Below are positions 51,823-60,295 of a stretch of 64,000 nucleotides of DNA, piece by piece. Position numbers and translations under genes: made by a program. The notes below the pieces were generated by a model, which saw nothing but the letters and a program-made list of their open reading frames with translations, was not told the origin of the DNA and made no database searches. This stretch comes from Providencia rettgeri (GTDB taxonomy: Bacteria; Pseudomonadota; Gammaproteobacteria; Enterobacterales; Enterobacteriaceae): the NCBI RefSeq assembly GCF_041075285.1, contig NZ_CP163512.1, positions 310,001 through 374,000 of the forward strand. The letters run 5' to 3'. Within the stretch, counting starts at the first letter, position 1. Each line of letters begins with the position of its first letter.

Positions 51823-52158
51823 TTATTTCGCTATGATTTCGCCTTTAGGGCTAGAAAGGTGGAAGTCATCAAAGAAGGTATAAGTGCCAGGTTTAAGAGG
51901 CGCAATCACGACAACAGAGCTTGCTCCAGGCGCTAACACTTTTTCTTTGCGCAGTTGGATACTTTCAAATTCAGCGGGCTCAGTTCCTGTATTGGTTATT
52001 TTAATCCGGATAATTGTTTTGGCAGGGACTTCAAGTACGCGTGGAATTAAATCGCCATTTTTCATTTCTAATTCTACGGTGTATTTTTCCGCCGCAAAAA
52101 CAGATTGAGGCAAGAAAGAGCACGCGATAACCAGTAAAAAGCTCAGTAATGTTCTCAT
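51823..52158 (-). CDS. Stand-alone EfeO-type cupredoxin protein
   Basis: This 111-residue exported protein (signal S-F-L-L-V-I-A-C-S-F-L) carries only the cupredoxin-like domain: V-E-L-E-M-K-N-G-D-L-I-P, P-A-E-F-E-S near residue 65 and P-G-T-Y-T-F-F-D-D-F-H near residue 93. E-F-E and H are typical of the EfeO cupredoxin domain, which binds metal beside the M75 domain. In E. coli these two domains are fused; here they are separate genes. It lies between p19 and efeU. Confidence 0.85.
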   Translation of the reverse strand: MRTLLSFLLVIACSFLPQSVFAAEKYTVELEMKNGDLIPRVLEVPAKTIIRIKITNTGTEPAEFESIQLRKEKVLAPGASSVVVIAPLKPGTYTFFDDFHLSSPKGEIIAK

Positions 52159-52251
52159 GTTGGCTCAGGTCATCCTGTTATTAGCGCAATCAGAAGAAGG
52201 GCTTGCAGTGGATAATTGTTCCCACCAAGCCCTTAACCCGTATAAATAAAA

Positions 52252-52809
52252 CTAGTAGCTTCCTTTACGACCTACCCCCGCGTAGTCAAAGTCCCAAGAA
52301 ACTTCAAAAGGTTGGAACCAAGGTGCAACACCAGTTTCTTTATCAATGTGGCGACCAAAGGCAGCATCTTTATTGTGTGACGGTGGGTAAATTTTATACG
52401 TTACTCGGTATTTACCATTACCATCGAGCTTGATGTTTTCCCCATAGTGAGGACCATCATTAGCCACCATAGGCATGAATGTACCCGTTTGTGTTTGAGG
52501 TTTATCCCCTAATTTTGTTATAGCGTATTCGATGGTCAGGTAAGGGATCCAATCGCCTTCTGCAAACCCATTCGGGTTATCTTCTACTGCGTGGATGTCC
52601 GCTTCTAAGTGAATATCGGCTTTACTGGCCGCCAAATGGGCCATTTTATGATGCCCTTCTTCGGTATCCATTGTAATGGGTTGTAAATAGACTCCTTGGA
52701 TTTCCATTCCATTTTTAATTACTGGGTGTCCGAGTGGGTATTCTTGAGCAAATGCGGAAATTGAAAACAACGCGAGACCCGAAACGGCAGCTTTATAGGC
52801 GAGTTTCAT
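52252..52809 (-). CDS. P19/FetP-type periplasmic iron-transport protein
   Basis: This 185-residue P19 (Tp34) family protein has a signal peptide (A-V-S-G-L-A-L-F-S-I-S-A-F-A). The metal-site histidines and methionine are in H-K-M-A-H-L-A-A, then A-D-I-H-L-E-A-D-I-H, and G-R-H-I-D-K-E-T-G-V-A-P-W near the end. In E. coli F11 and Campylobacter, P19-like proteins work with an FTR1 permease. Here it is the first gene of an Efe operon, a hybrid of FetMP and EfeUOB. A Fur box lies 34 bases upstream. Confidence 0.9.
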   Translation of the reverse strand: MKLAYKAAVSGLALFSISAFAQEYPLGHPVIKNGMEIQGVYLQPITMDTEEGHHKMAHLAASKADIHLEADIHAVEDNPNGFAEGDWIPYLTIEYAITKLGDKPQTQTGTFMPMVANDGPHYGENIKLDGNGKYRVTYKIYPPSHNKDAAFGRHIDKETGVAPWFQPFEVSWDFDYAGVGRKGSY

Positions 52810-52842
52810 TATTACGTCCTTACCATTATGTAAATTAGAGGG

Positions 52843-52859
52843 GTAATGATAATCATTAC
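52843..52859. promoter_or_regulatory. Fur box of the iron-uptake operon
   Basis: GTAATGAT-A-ATCATTAC is a perfect 17-base palindrome matching the Fur consensus GATAATGATAATCATTATC closely. It stands 34 bases before the p19 ATG and overlaps the presumed promoter, so iron-bound Fur should repress the operon. Confidence 0.9.
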
Positions 52860-53082
52860 TATTACTGAATTACAAGAGGTTATTTCTGATAAGTTAACCC
52901 TAGAATAGGCGAAATAATTATTTTTTTGAGAAAAATCTAAGCGTTAGAAAAAGTTATTATGCTTTAAAAAATAACTTCATCATAATGTGCACTGTGGATC
53001 GGTTTATTATTTTTGACATGCTATATTTCACTCAAGGATATTATTTTACAGTGAAATTTGTTGATAAATAAAGGTACTGCAA

Positions 53083-54012
53083 ATGCAAAAACGTTATCTT
53101 GACTGTTCAGCTTCAGAAATTGCAAATTTAAGTAAAAAGAACCTGTTAGAAGCGATAAAAGCCAGTGAAGGGCGGTTAGTCGTCTCTGAAACCATTGGCA
53201 CTATTCAGCCTGTTTTAATGACGGTAACGAATGCAGAACTTGCAGCAAGCCAAGGTGCTGATATTTTATTATTAAATGTTTTCGATGTTAATCAACCTGT
53301 TATGCAAGGCTTACCACAAGGAACCGCGCCAGAGGAGATTATCCGCACATTAAAACATTTAACGGGGCGTGCAATCGGTGTCAATTTAGAACCTGTCCCC
53401 GCAGGGTTTAATAACCCAACTCAAGATGCGCAGTGGAAAATGTCTGAAGGGCGACTTGCAACAGTTAAAAATGCAATGAAATTAAAAGAGATGGGGGTAG
53501 ATATAATTGTCCTGACAGGAAATCCGGGCAATGGTGTTACCAACCAAGAAATCAATCAAAGCTTAAAAGAGTTAAAAGCGGTTGTCGGCAACGATGTGAT
53601 CCTAATTACAGGAAAAATGCATGCTGCGGGGGTGTTAAATGCGTCGGCCGAGCAATTGATCACTGAAGATGATATTCGTGCATTTATTGCGAATGGGGCT
53701 GATATTATCTTGCTACCAGCTCCCGGAACGGTGCCAGGAATTTCGTTGGAGTTTGTACAAAAAATGGTTGCTTATTGTCACTCTCAAGGGGTGATGACGA
53801 TGACCGCAATTGGCACGTCACAAGAAGGTGCTGATATACAGACAATTCGCCAAATTGCTTTAATGTGTAAAATGGCTGGAACAGATCTACACCATATTGG
53901 TGATTCTGGATATAACGGTATTGCGCTACCGGAAAATATCTTGAATTATGGCATTGTGATCCGTGGTGTACGCCATACTTATGCGCGTATTGCACGCTCT
54001 ATTAACCGCTAA
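53083..54012 (+). CDS. TIM-barrel protein of unknown function (DUF7916-like)
   Basis: This 309-residue cytosolic protein has repeated strand-helix units typical of a TIM barrel: R-L-V-V-S-E-T, G-A-D-I-L-L-L-N, G-V-D-I-I-V-L-T-G-N-P-G-N-G-V, D-V-I-L-I-T-G-K-M-H, G-A-D-I-I-L-L-P-A-P-G-T-V-P and M-T-M-T-A-I-G-T-S-Q. The glycine-rich phosphate-like loops suggest a phosphorylated ligand. I recall this protein type only as a DUF and do not assign a reaction. It was the original upstream neighbour of rimO, before the islet inserted between them. Confidence 0.75.
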   Translation: MQKRYLDCSASEIANLSKKNLLEAIKASEGRLVVSETIGTIQPVLMTVTNAELAASQGADILLLNVFDVNQPVMQGLPQGTAPEEIIRTLKHLTGRAIGVNLEPVPAGFNNPTQDAQWKMSEGRLATVKNAMKLKEMGVDIIVLTGNPGNGVTNQEINQSLKELKAVVGNDVILITGKMHAAGVLNASAEQLITEDDIRAFIANGADIILLPAPGTVPGISLEFVQKMVAYCHSQGVMTMTAIGTSQEGADIQTIRQIALMCKMAGTDLHHIGDSGYNGIALPENILNYGIVIRGVRHTYARIARSINR

Positions 54013-54060
54013 ATTTTATTTTACTTCCGAGCGGATCAATACGTATTTTCCGCTCGGAAC

Positions 54061-54232
54061 ATCATGTTTATCGGCAAAAATTTATACAATTCCTTTTGTT
54101 CTTCAGGTAAAATTTTGCCCATTTTTTTAAACAATAAAAGAAGTGAGTTTGTCGCAAAATACTAATCCGGTGCCAAAAATTGGCTTCGCTTCACTTGGTT
54201 GCCCGAATGAAAAAATACTATCGATTTATTAG
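54061..54232 (+). pseudogene. Duplicated rimO promoter and 5' end, remnant 1
   Basis: Bases 54061-54206 match 57437-57582 (rimO leader and first codons) with only a few differences. The start codon is TTG (54149). The product reads [18 protein letters not shown], then leaves rimO (N-E-K-I-L-S-I-Y) and stops at 54232. This is the left junction of the islet inserted at rimO. Confidence 0.85.
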
Positions 54233-54516
54233 GTAAGTAAGAATTTAAATAATATTTAAAAGTAAGTGCAACTTTCTTTGTCAGTCGCTATAGGTTGAAC
54301 GCATATTGTTATTACTTCAATATAAAAATATGTATCGTATCAATGTGGATTCGCTTCAGTCATTTCCCCTCTGCATGGGGGCAATGTAATTATGTTATTA
54401 TTAATTGAATATCATTATTGTGTTCATCTCATAGCATAAAAATATTAGCTCTTTCGTTTTATAATCATTCTGCTAAAATAAAATTTAGCATAAGTCATTT
54501 TAACCGGTACTAATGA
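54233..54516. other. Left flank of the rimO islet
   Basis: These 284 bases follow the rimO remnant. They are AT-rich, hold no ORF, and probably carry the promoter of the 54517 gene. Confidence 0.4.
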
Positions 54517-55221
54517 ATGGATTACATTGAGCAACATTTTATTAATTTGACAAAAGAAGAAAAGATGATTGCTATTGCAATGGATAAAGGCATTGCAGGG
54601 GTCCAGGAAATAGCAGCAGATGTTTATGATGCATTAGGTGATGGGCTTAATCGGTCAATGAGAAGGGCAATCTCTTATGCTTTTGATGATGATGAGTATA
54701 ATGTAATACATAACCAAGATAGTCGGTTAATTTCAGCGGTTAGAACATTTTCATTTGATTACAATCCAATAAAAGATATTGTTAATACTTATATTGAATT
54801 AGCATTAATTGAAAAAAGTGAAAGTGAGGTAAAAAGCATTTATGATAAGATACTTAAACAGTTAGGTCATAGTGCAAAGCTTGCAACAAAAAAACTTACA
54901 AAAATGGTTATCATTGAAGCTATAGTTGAATCACTATATCAAATAATTTTATTTAGTCCTGTTGTTAGAAAAAATGTTAGAATGGTTTCCAATATTGCAT
55001 TTACAGCAATCGGTGGCTATGGTCGGTTTGAACAAGCCGCTATTGCTGCTGAACAACTAAGTTGGAATGACCCATATTTTTATTGGAAGCTTTATGGTAA
55101 GGGAATTGAAATGTTGTATTTCATCCCAAAACCTAAGTTAGAAAAAGGGTTATATCTTGTAAATGGAAAGCATACTGATGAAGATATAGTATCTACAATA
55201 GTCGATTTGATTGTAGGATAA
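54517..55221 (+). CDS. Unknown protein with C-terminal hydrophobic region, possible effector
   Basis: The 234-residue protein is helical and charged in its first 130 residues (K-E-E-K-M-I-A-I-A-M-D-K-G, R-S-M-R-R-A-I-S-Y-A-F-D-D-D-E-Y). A hydrophobic region follows around residues 135-175 with I-A-F-T-A-I-G-G-Y-G, a glycine-rich helix suited to membrane insertion. No signal peptide and no known family. The next gene, a 60-residue membrane protein, starts 4 bases downstream, like a toxin/immunity pair for a pore-forming effector. A convergent Hcp gene follows. Assignment as effector is by context only. Confidence 0.55.
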   Translation: MDYIEQHFINLTKEEKMIAIAMDKGIAGVQEIAADVYDALGDGLNRSMRRAISYAFDDDEYNVIHNQDSRLISAVRTFSFDYNPIKDIVNTYIELALIEKSESEVKSIYDKILKQLGHSAKLATKKLTKMVIIEAIVESLYQIILFSPVVRKNVRMVSNIAFTAIGGYGRFEQAAIAAEQLSWNDPYFYWKLYGKGIEMLYFIPKPKLEKGLYLVNGKHTDEDIVSTIVDLIVG

Positions 55222-55225
55222 TTTA

Positions 55226-55408
55226 ATGAAGGATTTTATATCTTATTTTTTTAAAGACTTACTAAGTAATATATTGATTACAATAGTTACTATTAGCATA
55301 ATCATAATATATATTATTTTTTTTCCAAGTCATTGGTTTTTATTAAGTTTCATTACCATCTGCATCGTTCCGTTTTATCGTAAAATAATTCTTTTTTTTA
55401 AAAGGTGA
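55226..55408 (+). CDS. 60-residue two-helix membrane protein, possible immunity partner
   Basis: The product is almost entirely hydrophobic. Helix 1 is around residues 13-34 (I-L-I-T-I-V-T-I-S-I-I-I-I-Y-I-I), helix 2 around 36-52 (F-L-L-S-F-I-T-I-C-I-V-P-F), and it ends with a basic tail F-F-K-R. AGGAT lies 8 bases before the ATG inside the upstream gene. Tight coupling to the preceding gene and small membrane size fit an immunity protein to a membrane-active toxin, but no family is known. Confidence 0.6.
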   Translation: MKDFISYFFKDLLSNILITIVTISIIIIYIIFFPSHWFLLSFITICIVPFYRKIILFFKR

Positions 55409-55425
55409 AAGGTCACCTTTTAAAA

Positions 55426-55905
55426 TTAAAAAATGTTATCATTAGATATTGAATAGCCCTCTGTGCCTGACATTAAATGTCTCCATGATATAGATTCGTA
55501 CTTCATTAATAGCTTTTCATATGGCATCAATTCATTGTTGTTAATGGAATTAGGGTAAACGCAAGAAACTTCAACTAATGAAGCTTTGGTTAGTTTTAGC
55601 TCATAGAATTTTTCTAACCCACCTTGCCCACTCGTCCGATAAAAATAAAAGACTGCATTGAATAATTCATTGTTATTCAATGCAACACCGAGCAATGGTG
55701 ATGACTTATCTATAGGTTTTAAGATTTGTATTGGATGATGGGATGAGTTTTGAGTTCTTGTCATTGAATGATTTAAACCAATAACTTGAATTTCATTTTC
55801 ATGACCAAGCTGATAACGATTTCCAATTGAGTCTTTGGATGAACATCCAGTAGAGATTAAACCTTGCTTATCACCTTGTAAGCTTAAATAGATCAAATAT
55901 GACAT
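55426..55905 (-). CDS. Hcp family type VI secretion tube protein (orphan)
   Basis: This 159-residue Hcp-like protein starts I-Y-L-S-L-Q-G-D-K-Q-G-L-I-S near residue 4. It has G-C-S-S, G-N-R-Y-Q-L-G-H-E-N-E-I-Q-V, P-I-Q-I-L-K-P-I-D-K-S-S-P-L-L near residue 62, and Y-R-T-S-G-Q-G-G-L-E-K-F-Y near residue 92, all landmarks of the enterobacterial Hcp family that forms the T6SS tube. No other T6SS structural gene is in the window, so it is an orphan that would use a system elsewhere and carry small effectors in its lumen. Confidence 0.82.
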   Translation of the reverse strand: MSYLIYLSLQGDKQGLISTGCSSKDSIGNRYQLGHENEIQVIGLNHSMTRTQNSSHHPIQILKPIDKSSPLLGVALNNNELFNAVFYFYRTSGQGGLEKFYELKLTKASLVEVSCVYPNSINNNELMPYEKLLMKYESISWRHLMSGTEGYSISNDNIF

Positions 55906-56247
55906 GGTACTTCCTATACGCTAATATTTTTTGGTAAGCATTGTAAATTTAACTTAGGTGATGTGCAATAAAAATAAAGTGAGAATATTAGGTTTATCAA
56001 GGGGAAGTGGGCAATGCCGCTATGGATAAGAAAAGTGAAGGTATCGGCAGCAGAAAGAGTATTATCTCTAGAAATTTGGTCTAAATTATTGCTTTTGGCA
56101 AAGGCTGTAGCAGTAAATAGTTGCCTATCACCAGTCGTACCTTCTGTTTGTTTTTCACTTGACCATAGAATCTAGATGTACATTTTGCTTTTTTCAAAGC
56201 TAAAATCCTTCGCCAATTATTCAACCCATATAATAATTATATTATTT
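55906..56247. other. Promoter region of hcp
   Basis: These 342 bases upstream of hcp (minus strand) and before the second rimO remnant hold AT-rich sequence and a presumed hcp promoter. No ORF longer than about 40 codons with a ribosome site was seen. Confidence 0.45.
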
Positions 56248-56330
56248 ATGAACAATAAAAATCGAGCTTTAACTGTTGGATTTATTTCACTCGGTTACCC
56301 GAGTGATGAAAATACTGCAGTTAAGGTGAT
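56248..56330 (+). pseudogene. Degenerate rimO 5' remnant 2
   Basis: The frame from ATG 56248 reads V-G-F-I-S-L-G-Y-P-S-D-E-N-T and lines up with I-G-F-V-S-L-G-C-P of RimO, with the same kind of tail as remnant 1 (CCGARTGA then GAAAATACT). It is more diverged than remnant 1, so an older insertion at the same site is likely. Confidence 0.55.
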
Positions 56331-57289
56331 TGTTTATCAATATCATGAGTATAGCTGATATTGCCTATAAATTCTGGATAAAGCCAAGAAAAGAATAGAA
56401 CTAACCCAATAGCGATAAGAATAGTTGAAGTTAATAACAAAACTAAAGCCCATGAAGGCGGTAAAATTGTGGCCCAAAATGGCCATAGCATAAATAAAAC
56501 ACCTATCATGATGATTGTCAAAATAATGCCATACGTGTTTTCTGCCCTTCGCTTTGATGGTGAAAATTCAAATGTTTTTGGGTCTATATCGAGTTTAGTA
56601 AATACACTTTGGTTGATTTTTATATCAGGAATTCTCGCGAGTCCTTTAAGCACTGCTTTAAGCATCAATTTTCTTTTTTCTACTGGAGTGAATGGCGAAT
56701 AGTTAAGCCAGCTCTCGATGGGTAATTTATATTCTTCACTCTCATTTGAGGCATTTTTATATTGAAAAATAAGATAGTCAGGCCCATATTTACGACTTCT
56801 TTCGATATAAACAACATATTCAGAGCAAATATTTTCCCAGAGTATTTCAAAGTTCCTGTTTGGATATGAATCACACTTATAGCGGAATCCTTTATCATCG
56901 ATAGAATAATAACCAACAGTTTTAGTTAATCGTTTTAGTAGGGTATAAAATGAAACGAATAGTATGGTCTCAATAGTGACAAAAAGAAATTTCTCTGAGA
57001 TTACACTCCATAAAATGAGCGAAGTAAATGCATATATCAAAGTACAAAATAGCCATATAAAATAAGTAAATGTTTGATTGCCATGTCCGATGATCGATTC
57101 TATAGGACGTTTCAACTCATTAGGTAATGGATAAGTGATTGTTTCTAAGTGGATGCAGGGCTGACTATTGTTGTTAATACTATTGTCACTATTTAGACTA
57201 TCAGGGCTAAAAATCAGACTGTTGTAGCTACAGTGGTTTCTATTTCGACGTTTGTTTTTTCTTTTGTTTTTTGTCTTGTTTTTTTTCAT
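56321..57289 (-). CDS. Membrane protein with basic N-terminus, unknown function
   Basis: The 322-residue protein begins with an extremely basic stretch (K-K-N-K-T-K-N-K-R-K-N-K-R-R-N). Two helices follow at about residues 75-95 and 100-115, then a soluble beta-rich domain of 120 residues (Y-Y-S-I-D-D-K-G-F-R-Y, F-E-I-L-W-E-N-I) resembling a PH-like module. Two further helices lie near the C-terminus (I-I-L-T-I-I-M-I-G-V-L-F-M-L-W-P-F-W). It is upstream of hcp on the same strand. Islet membrane proteins of this shape are often immunity or accessory proteins of contact toxins; I do not recognise the family. Confidence 0.65.
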   Translation of the reverse strand: MKKNKTKNKRKNKRRNRNHCSYNSLIFSPDSLNSDNSINNNSQPCIHLETITYPLPNELKRPIESIIGHGNQTFTYFIWLFCTLIYAFTSLILWSVISEKFLFVTIETILFVSFYTLLKRLTKTVGYYSIDDKGFRYKCDSYPNRNFEILWENICSEYVVYIERSRKYGPDYLIFQYKNASNESEEYKLPIESWLNYSPFTPVEKRKLMLKAVLKGLARIPDIKINQSVFTKLDIDPKTFEFSPSKRRAENTYGIILTIIMIGVLFMLWPFWATILPPSWALVLLLTSTILIAIGLVLFFSWLYPEFIGNISYTHDIDKQSP

Positions 57290-57525
57290 TTTTTAAAGAT
57301 AAGTCGTTGTAATTAATTCTTCTAAGTGAATTTAAATGGTAACATAAGTTAAATTATGTAGCTATGAATAATAAAATCGCCCATAGTTTTTGGTTTATAT
57401 CTGTAAAATCCGAAAGACATAAACCTTTTAATGAAAATCATGTTTATCGGCAAAAATTTATACAATTCCTTTTGTTCTTCAGGTAAAATTTCGCCCATTT
57501 TTTAAAACAATAAAAGAAGTGAGTT

Positions 57526-58860
57526 ATGTCGCAAAATACTAATCCGGTGCCAAAAATTGGCTTCGTTTCACTCGGATGTCCAAAAAACTTGGTGGATTCA
57601 GAACGCATCTTAACAGAGCTACGCACTGATGGTTATCAAGTCGTTCCAAGCTATGATGATGCAGATTTGGTCATTGTGAATACCTGTGGTTTTATCGATA
57701 GCGCGGTACAAGAATCGTTAGAAGCGATTGGCGAAGCGTTAAACGAAAACGGTAAAGTCATTGTGACAGGGTGTCTTGGTGCAAAAGAAAATCAGATTCG
57801 TGAAGTTCATCCGAAAGTTTTAGAAATTACGGGGCCACATAGCTATGAGCAAGTGTTAAGCCATGTTCATCATTATGTCCCTAAACCAGAACACAACCCA
57901 TTCTTTAGCTTAGTGCCGGAACAAGGCGTTAAGTTAACTCCAAAACATTATGCTTACTTAAAGATATCAGAGGGGTGTAATCACCGTTGCACTTTCTGCA
58001 TTATTCCTTCAATGCGCGGTGACTTAGACAGTCGCCCAATTGGTGATGTTTTAAATGAAGCAAAACGCCTTGTTGCTTCGGGTGTGAAAGAGTTATTGGT
58101 TATCTCACAAGATACCTCTGCTTACGGTGTTGATGTTAAGCATCGCACAGGTTTTTGGGATGGACAGCCAGTAAAAACAAGTATGGTTGGATTGTGTGAG
58201 CAACTTGCGACAATGGGCGTTTGGGTGCGTTTACATTACGTCTACCCTTACCCTCATGTAGATGATGTTATCCCATTGATGGCTCAAGGTAAGGTTTTAC
58301 CGTATCTAGATATACCGTTGCAGCATGCAAGTCCCAAAATTTTAAAATTGATGAAGCGCCCTGGGGCTGTAGAAAGAACATTAGAGCGTATTAAACGTTG
58401 GCGCGAAATTTGCCCTGAGTTAACGTTGCGTTCAACCTTTATTGTTGGCTTTCCGGGGGAAACGGAAGAAGACTTCCAAATGTTACTCGATTTCTTAACT
58501 GAGGCGAAATTAGACCGCGTAGGCTGTTTTAAATATAGCCCAGTGGAGGGAGCAAAAGCCAATGAGTTGGCAGATCAAGTCCCTGAAGATGTAAAAGAAG
58601 AGCGTTACCATCGGTTTATGCAATTACAACAGCAAATTTCAACCCAGCGACTGCAAGATAAAATCGGTCGTGAAATTCTGGTGATTATTGATGAAGTTGA
58701 CGATGAAGGGGCCGTTGGTCGTAGCATGGCAGATGCACCTGAAATTGACGGTATGGTGTATTTGAATGGGGAGTTTGATGTAAAAGCTGGGGATATCGTT
58801 AAAGTGCTTGTTGAGCACGCTGATGAATATGACCTGTGGGGAACGCTCATCACTGCATAA
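57526..58860 (+). CDS. rimO: Ribosomal protein S12 methylthiotransferase RimO
   Basis: The 444-residue radical-SAM enzyme adds a methylthio group to Asp of ribosomal protein S12. It has the N-terminal UPF0004 domain (G-C-P-K-N, N-T-C-G-F, V-T-G-C-L), the radical-SAM cluster C-N-H-R-C-T-F-C near residue 150 and a C-terminal TRAM domain. These features and the length are typical. The ATG at 57526 and leader are duplicated 3.4 kb upstream, so the present 5' end and promoter were rebuilt by the inserting element. A terminator follows. Confidence 0.95.
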   Translation: MSQNTNPVPKIGFVSLGCPKNLVDSERILTELRTDGYQVVPSYDDADLVIVNTCGFIDSAVQESLEAIGEALNENGKVIVTGCLGAKENQIREVHPKVLEITGPHSYEQVLSHVHHYVPKPEHNPFFSLVPEQGVKLTPKHYAYLKISEGCNHRCTFCIIPSMRGDLDSRPIGDVLNEAKRLVASGVKELLVISQDTSAYGVDVKHRTGFWDGQPVKTSMVGLCEQLATMGVWVRLHYVYPYPHVDDVIPLMAQGKVLPYLDIPLQHASPKILKLMKRPGAVERTLERIKRWREICPELTLRSTFIVGFPGETEEDFQMLLDFLTEAKLDRVGCFKYSPVEGAKANELADQVPEDVKEERYHRFMQLQQQISTQRLQDKIGREILVIIDEVDDEGAVGRSMADAPEIDGMVYLNGEFDVKAGDIVKVLVEHADEYDLWGTLITA

Positions 58861-58888
58861 TAAAAAGAAGTTGTTTGTATCTTTTAGG

Positions 58889-58920
58889 GCCTACTTGTTG
58901 TTTAATAAGTAGGCTTTTTT
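58889..58920 (+). terminator. Terminator of rimO
   Basis: GCCTACTT pairs with AAGTAGGC around a 10-base loop and is followed by six T. Confidence 0.9.
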
Positions 58921-59072
58921 GGTTTCATTTTGGGATTATTTTGGTTTTCATATTGAAAATTGATACAGATCAAATGGTAAAAATCTATCAAAGAATAATT
59001 TGATCTAGGATATAAAAATTAAATGGCAAGTTGACATAATCAGATAACTCTTATCGAAGAATAAGGATAATT

Positions 59073-59711
59073 ATGTCGGCTCAGTTATTATTTACCACTA
59101 CAGCAACAAAAGAAAATACAGCTTATTTAGATGATAATGAGCTTCACCTTTCGCTAATACGTGATACCGTATTATCTGGATTATCAACGCTTGATGAAAT
59201 TGATGCTGATGTTTCCTTGTTAAGTCTTCAAGGTGAAACATTATGGCTAAGTCAAAAAGCTCAAGATAACTTTGAAATAGCTGATTTGCTATTAGGGGAA
59301 ATGAGTCAGAGTGCTCAGGAACGGCTTTTTGTTAGTCCTATTGAATTGCACGGTAAATTTTATTATTTAGCACCCGTCTATTCGCCATTAGGTGAATTGC
59401 GGTTGATCGTCGCTTTATCAACCTCTCAGATAAATAGCAATATATTGCTTGCTCTTCTTCAATCGTTAGCAAGAGAGGCCAGTGAAAAGCTGAAATGCCA
59501 ATCTTATGTATCGTCACTTTCACGTGTGCAGTTTAATGGTGCCCGCGTTGCCGATCTGAATATCCAGTCAGTTGAAAAAGCACTCATTATTGAGGTGGCA
59601 AAAGCTTGTCGAGGTAAAATTCAACAGATGCATCAGGTTTTGAATATGGGAAGAACAACACTGTGGCGAAAGCTGAAGCAATATCATATTGATATTAAAG
59701 AATATAAGTAG
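59073..59711 (+). CDS. GAF-like plus Fis-type helix-turn-helix regulator lacking an AAA+ domain
   Basis: The 212-residue protein has an N-terminal sensor-like region (residues about 25-135: L-I-R-D-T-V-L-S-G-L, V-S-L-L-S-L-Q-G-E-T, Y-L-A-P-V-Y-S-P-L-G-E-L). The C-terminal Fis-type helix-turn-helix is V-E-K-A-L-I-I-E-V-A-K-A-C-R-G, then M-G-R-T-T-L-W-R-K-L-K-Q-Y. The layout equals a DhaR/AcoR-type enhancer-binding protein with the central sigma-54 ATPase domain missing, so it should regulate by DNA binding alone. An AAGGATAA site is placed before the ATG. Target genes are unknown. Confidence 0.7.
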   Translation: MSAQLLFTTTATKENTAYLDDNELHLSLIRDTVLSGLSTLDEIDADVSLLSLQGETLWLSQKAQDNFEIADLLLGEMSQSAQERLFVSPIELHGKFYYLAPVYSPLGELRLIVALSTSQINSNILLALLQSLAREASEKLKCQSYVSSLSRVQFNGARVADLNIQSVEKALIIEVAKACRGKIQQMHQVLNMGRTTLWRKLKQYHIDIKEYK

Positions 59712-60227
59712 AAAAATTTGCTATTTATCTACATAAAAAATGTAAAAAAAACGCTTCGACATATTCTTAGATGGATGAGCACCATAAAAATAGTTGAAGC
59801 GTGAAAGACTGACCAATACTTGTGACAAATAACCACTACAAGCGGTTAGAATGAGATAAAGAGTCATAAAAAGCAGCGTGGATCTTCTCTAAATTTTCCC
59901 TTTTTGTCTGTCAATGGCAGTCTTATCTTTTTAGTTTACGGTGACGTGAACAAAAATAAATATCGCGAAATTAAAGGGATTTCTTTACCTGTGGATAGCT
60001 GACCTAGTGATATAAAATAAAAAACGTTTCTCTATTTAATAGAGTAAATAATCATAGTAATTATTACAATTGTAACTATTAATTAACTTAAGTGCGTTTT
60101 TTTGTGATACTACCTGTGTAATTTAATTTATTATTATTTATAAAAACAGATGGGATTATGGAATTAATAGCATATTAATCTATAATTTTCTAAATTATTA
60201 TATATTAATGTTTTTATCGGATGTGGG
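59712..60227. other. Intergenic, AT-rich, no ORF
   Basis: These 516 bases lie between the Fis-type regulator and the terminator of the LuxR-type gene. No frame with a ribosome site, repeat or RNA-like fold was recognised. Confidence 0.5.
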
Positions 60228-60259
60228 TATCTGATGGTTTAACGTGAAACCATCAGATA
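60228..60259 (-). terminator. Hairpin downstream of LuxR-type regulator
   Basis: TATCTGATGGTTT pairs perfectly with AAACCATCAGATA (13 base pairs) around a 6-base loop, 36 bases past the stop of the minus-strand gene. Confidence 0.75.
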
Positions 60260-60295
60260 TAATAACTACTATATTGTAAAAACATATAACATATA

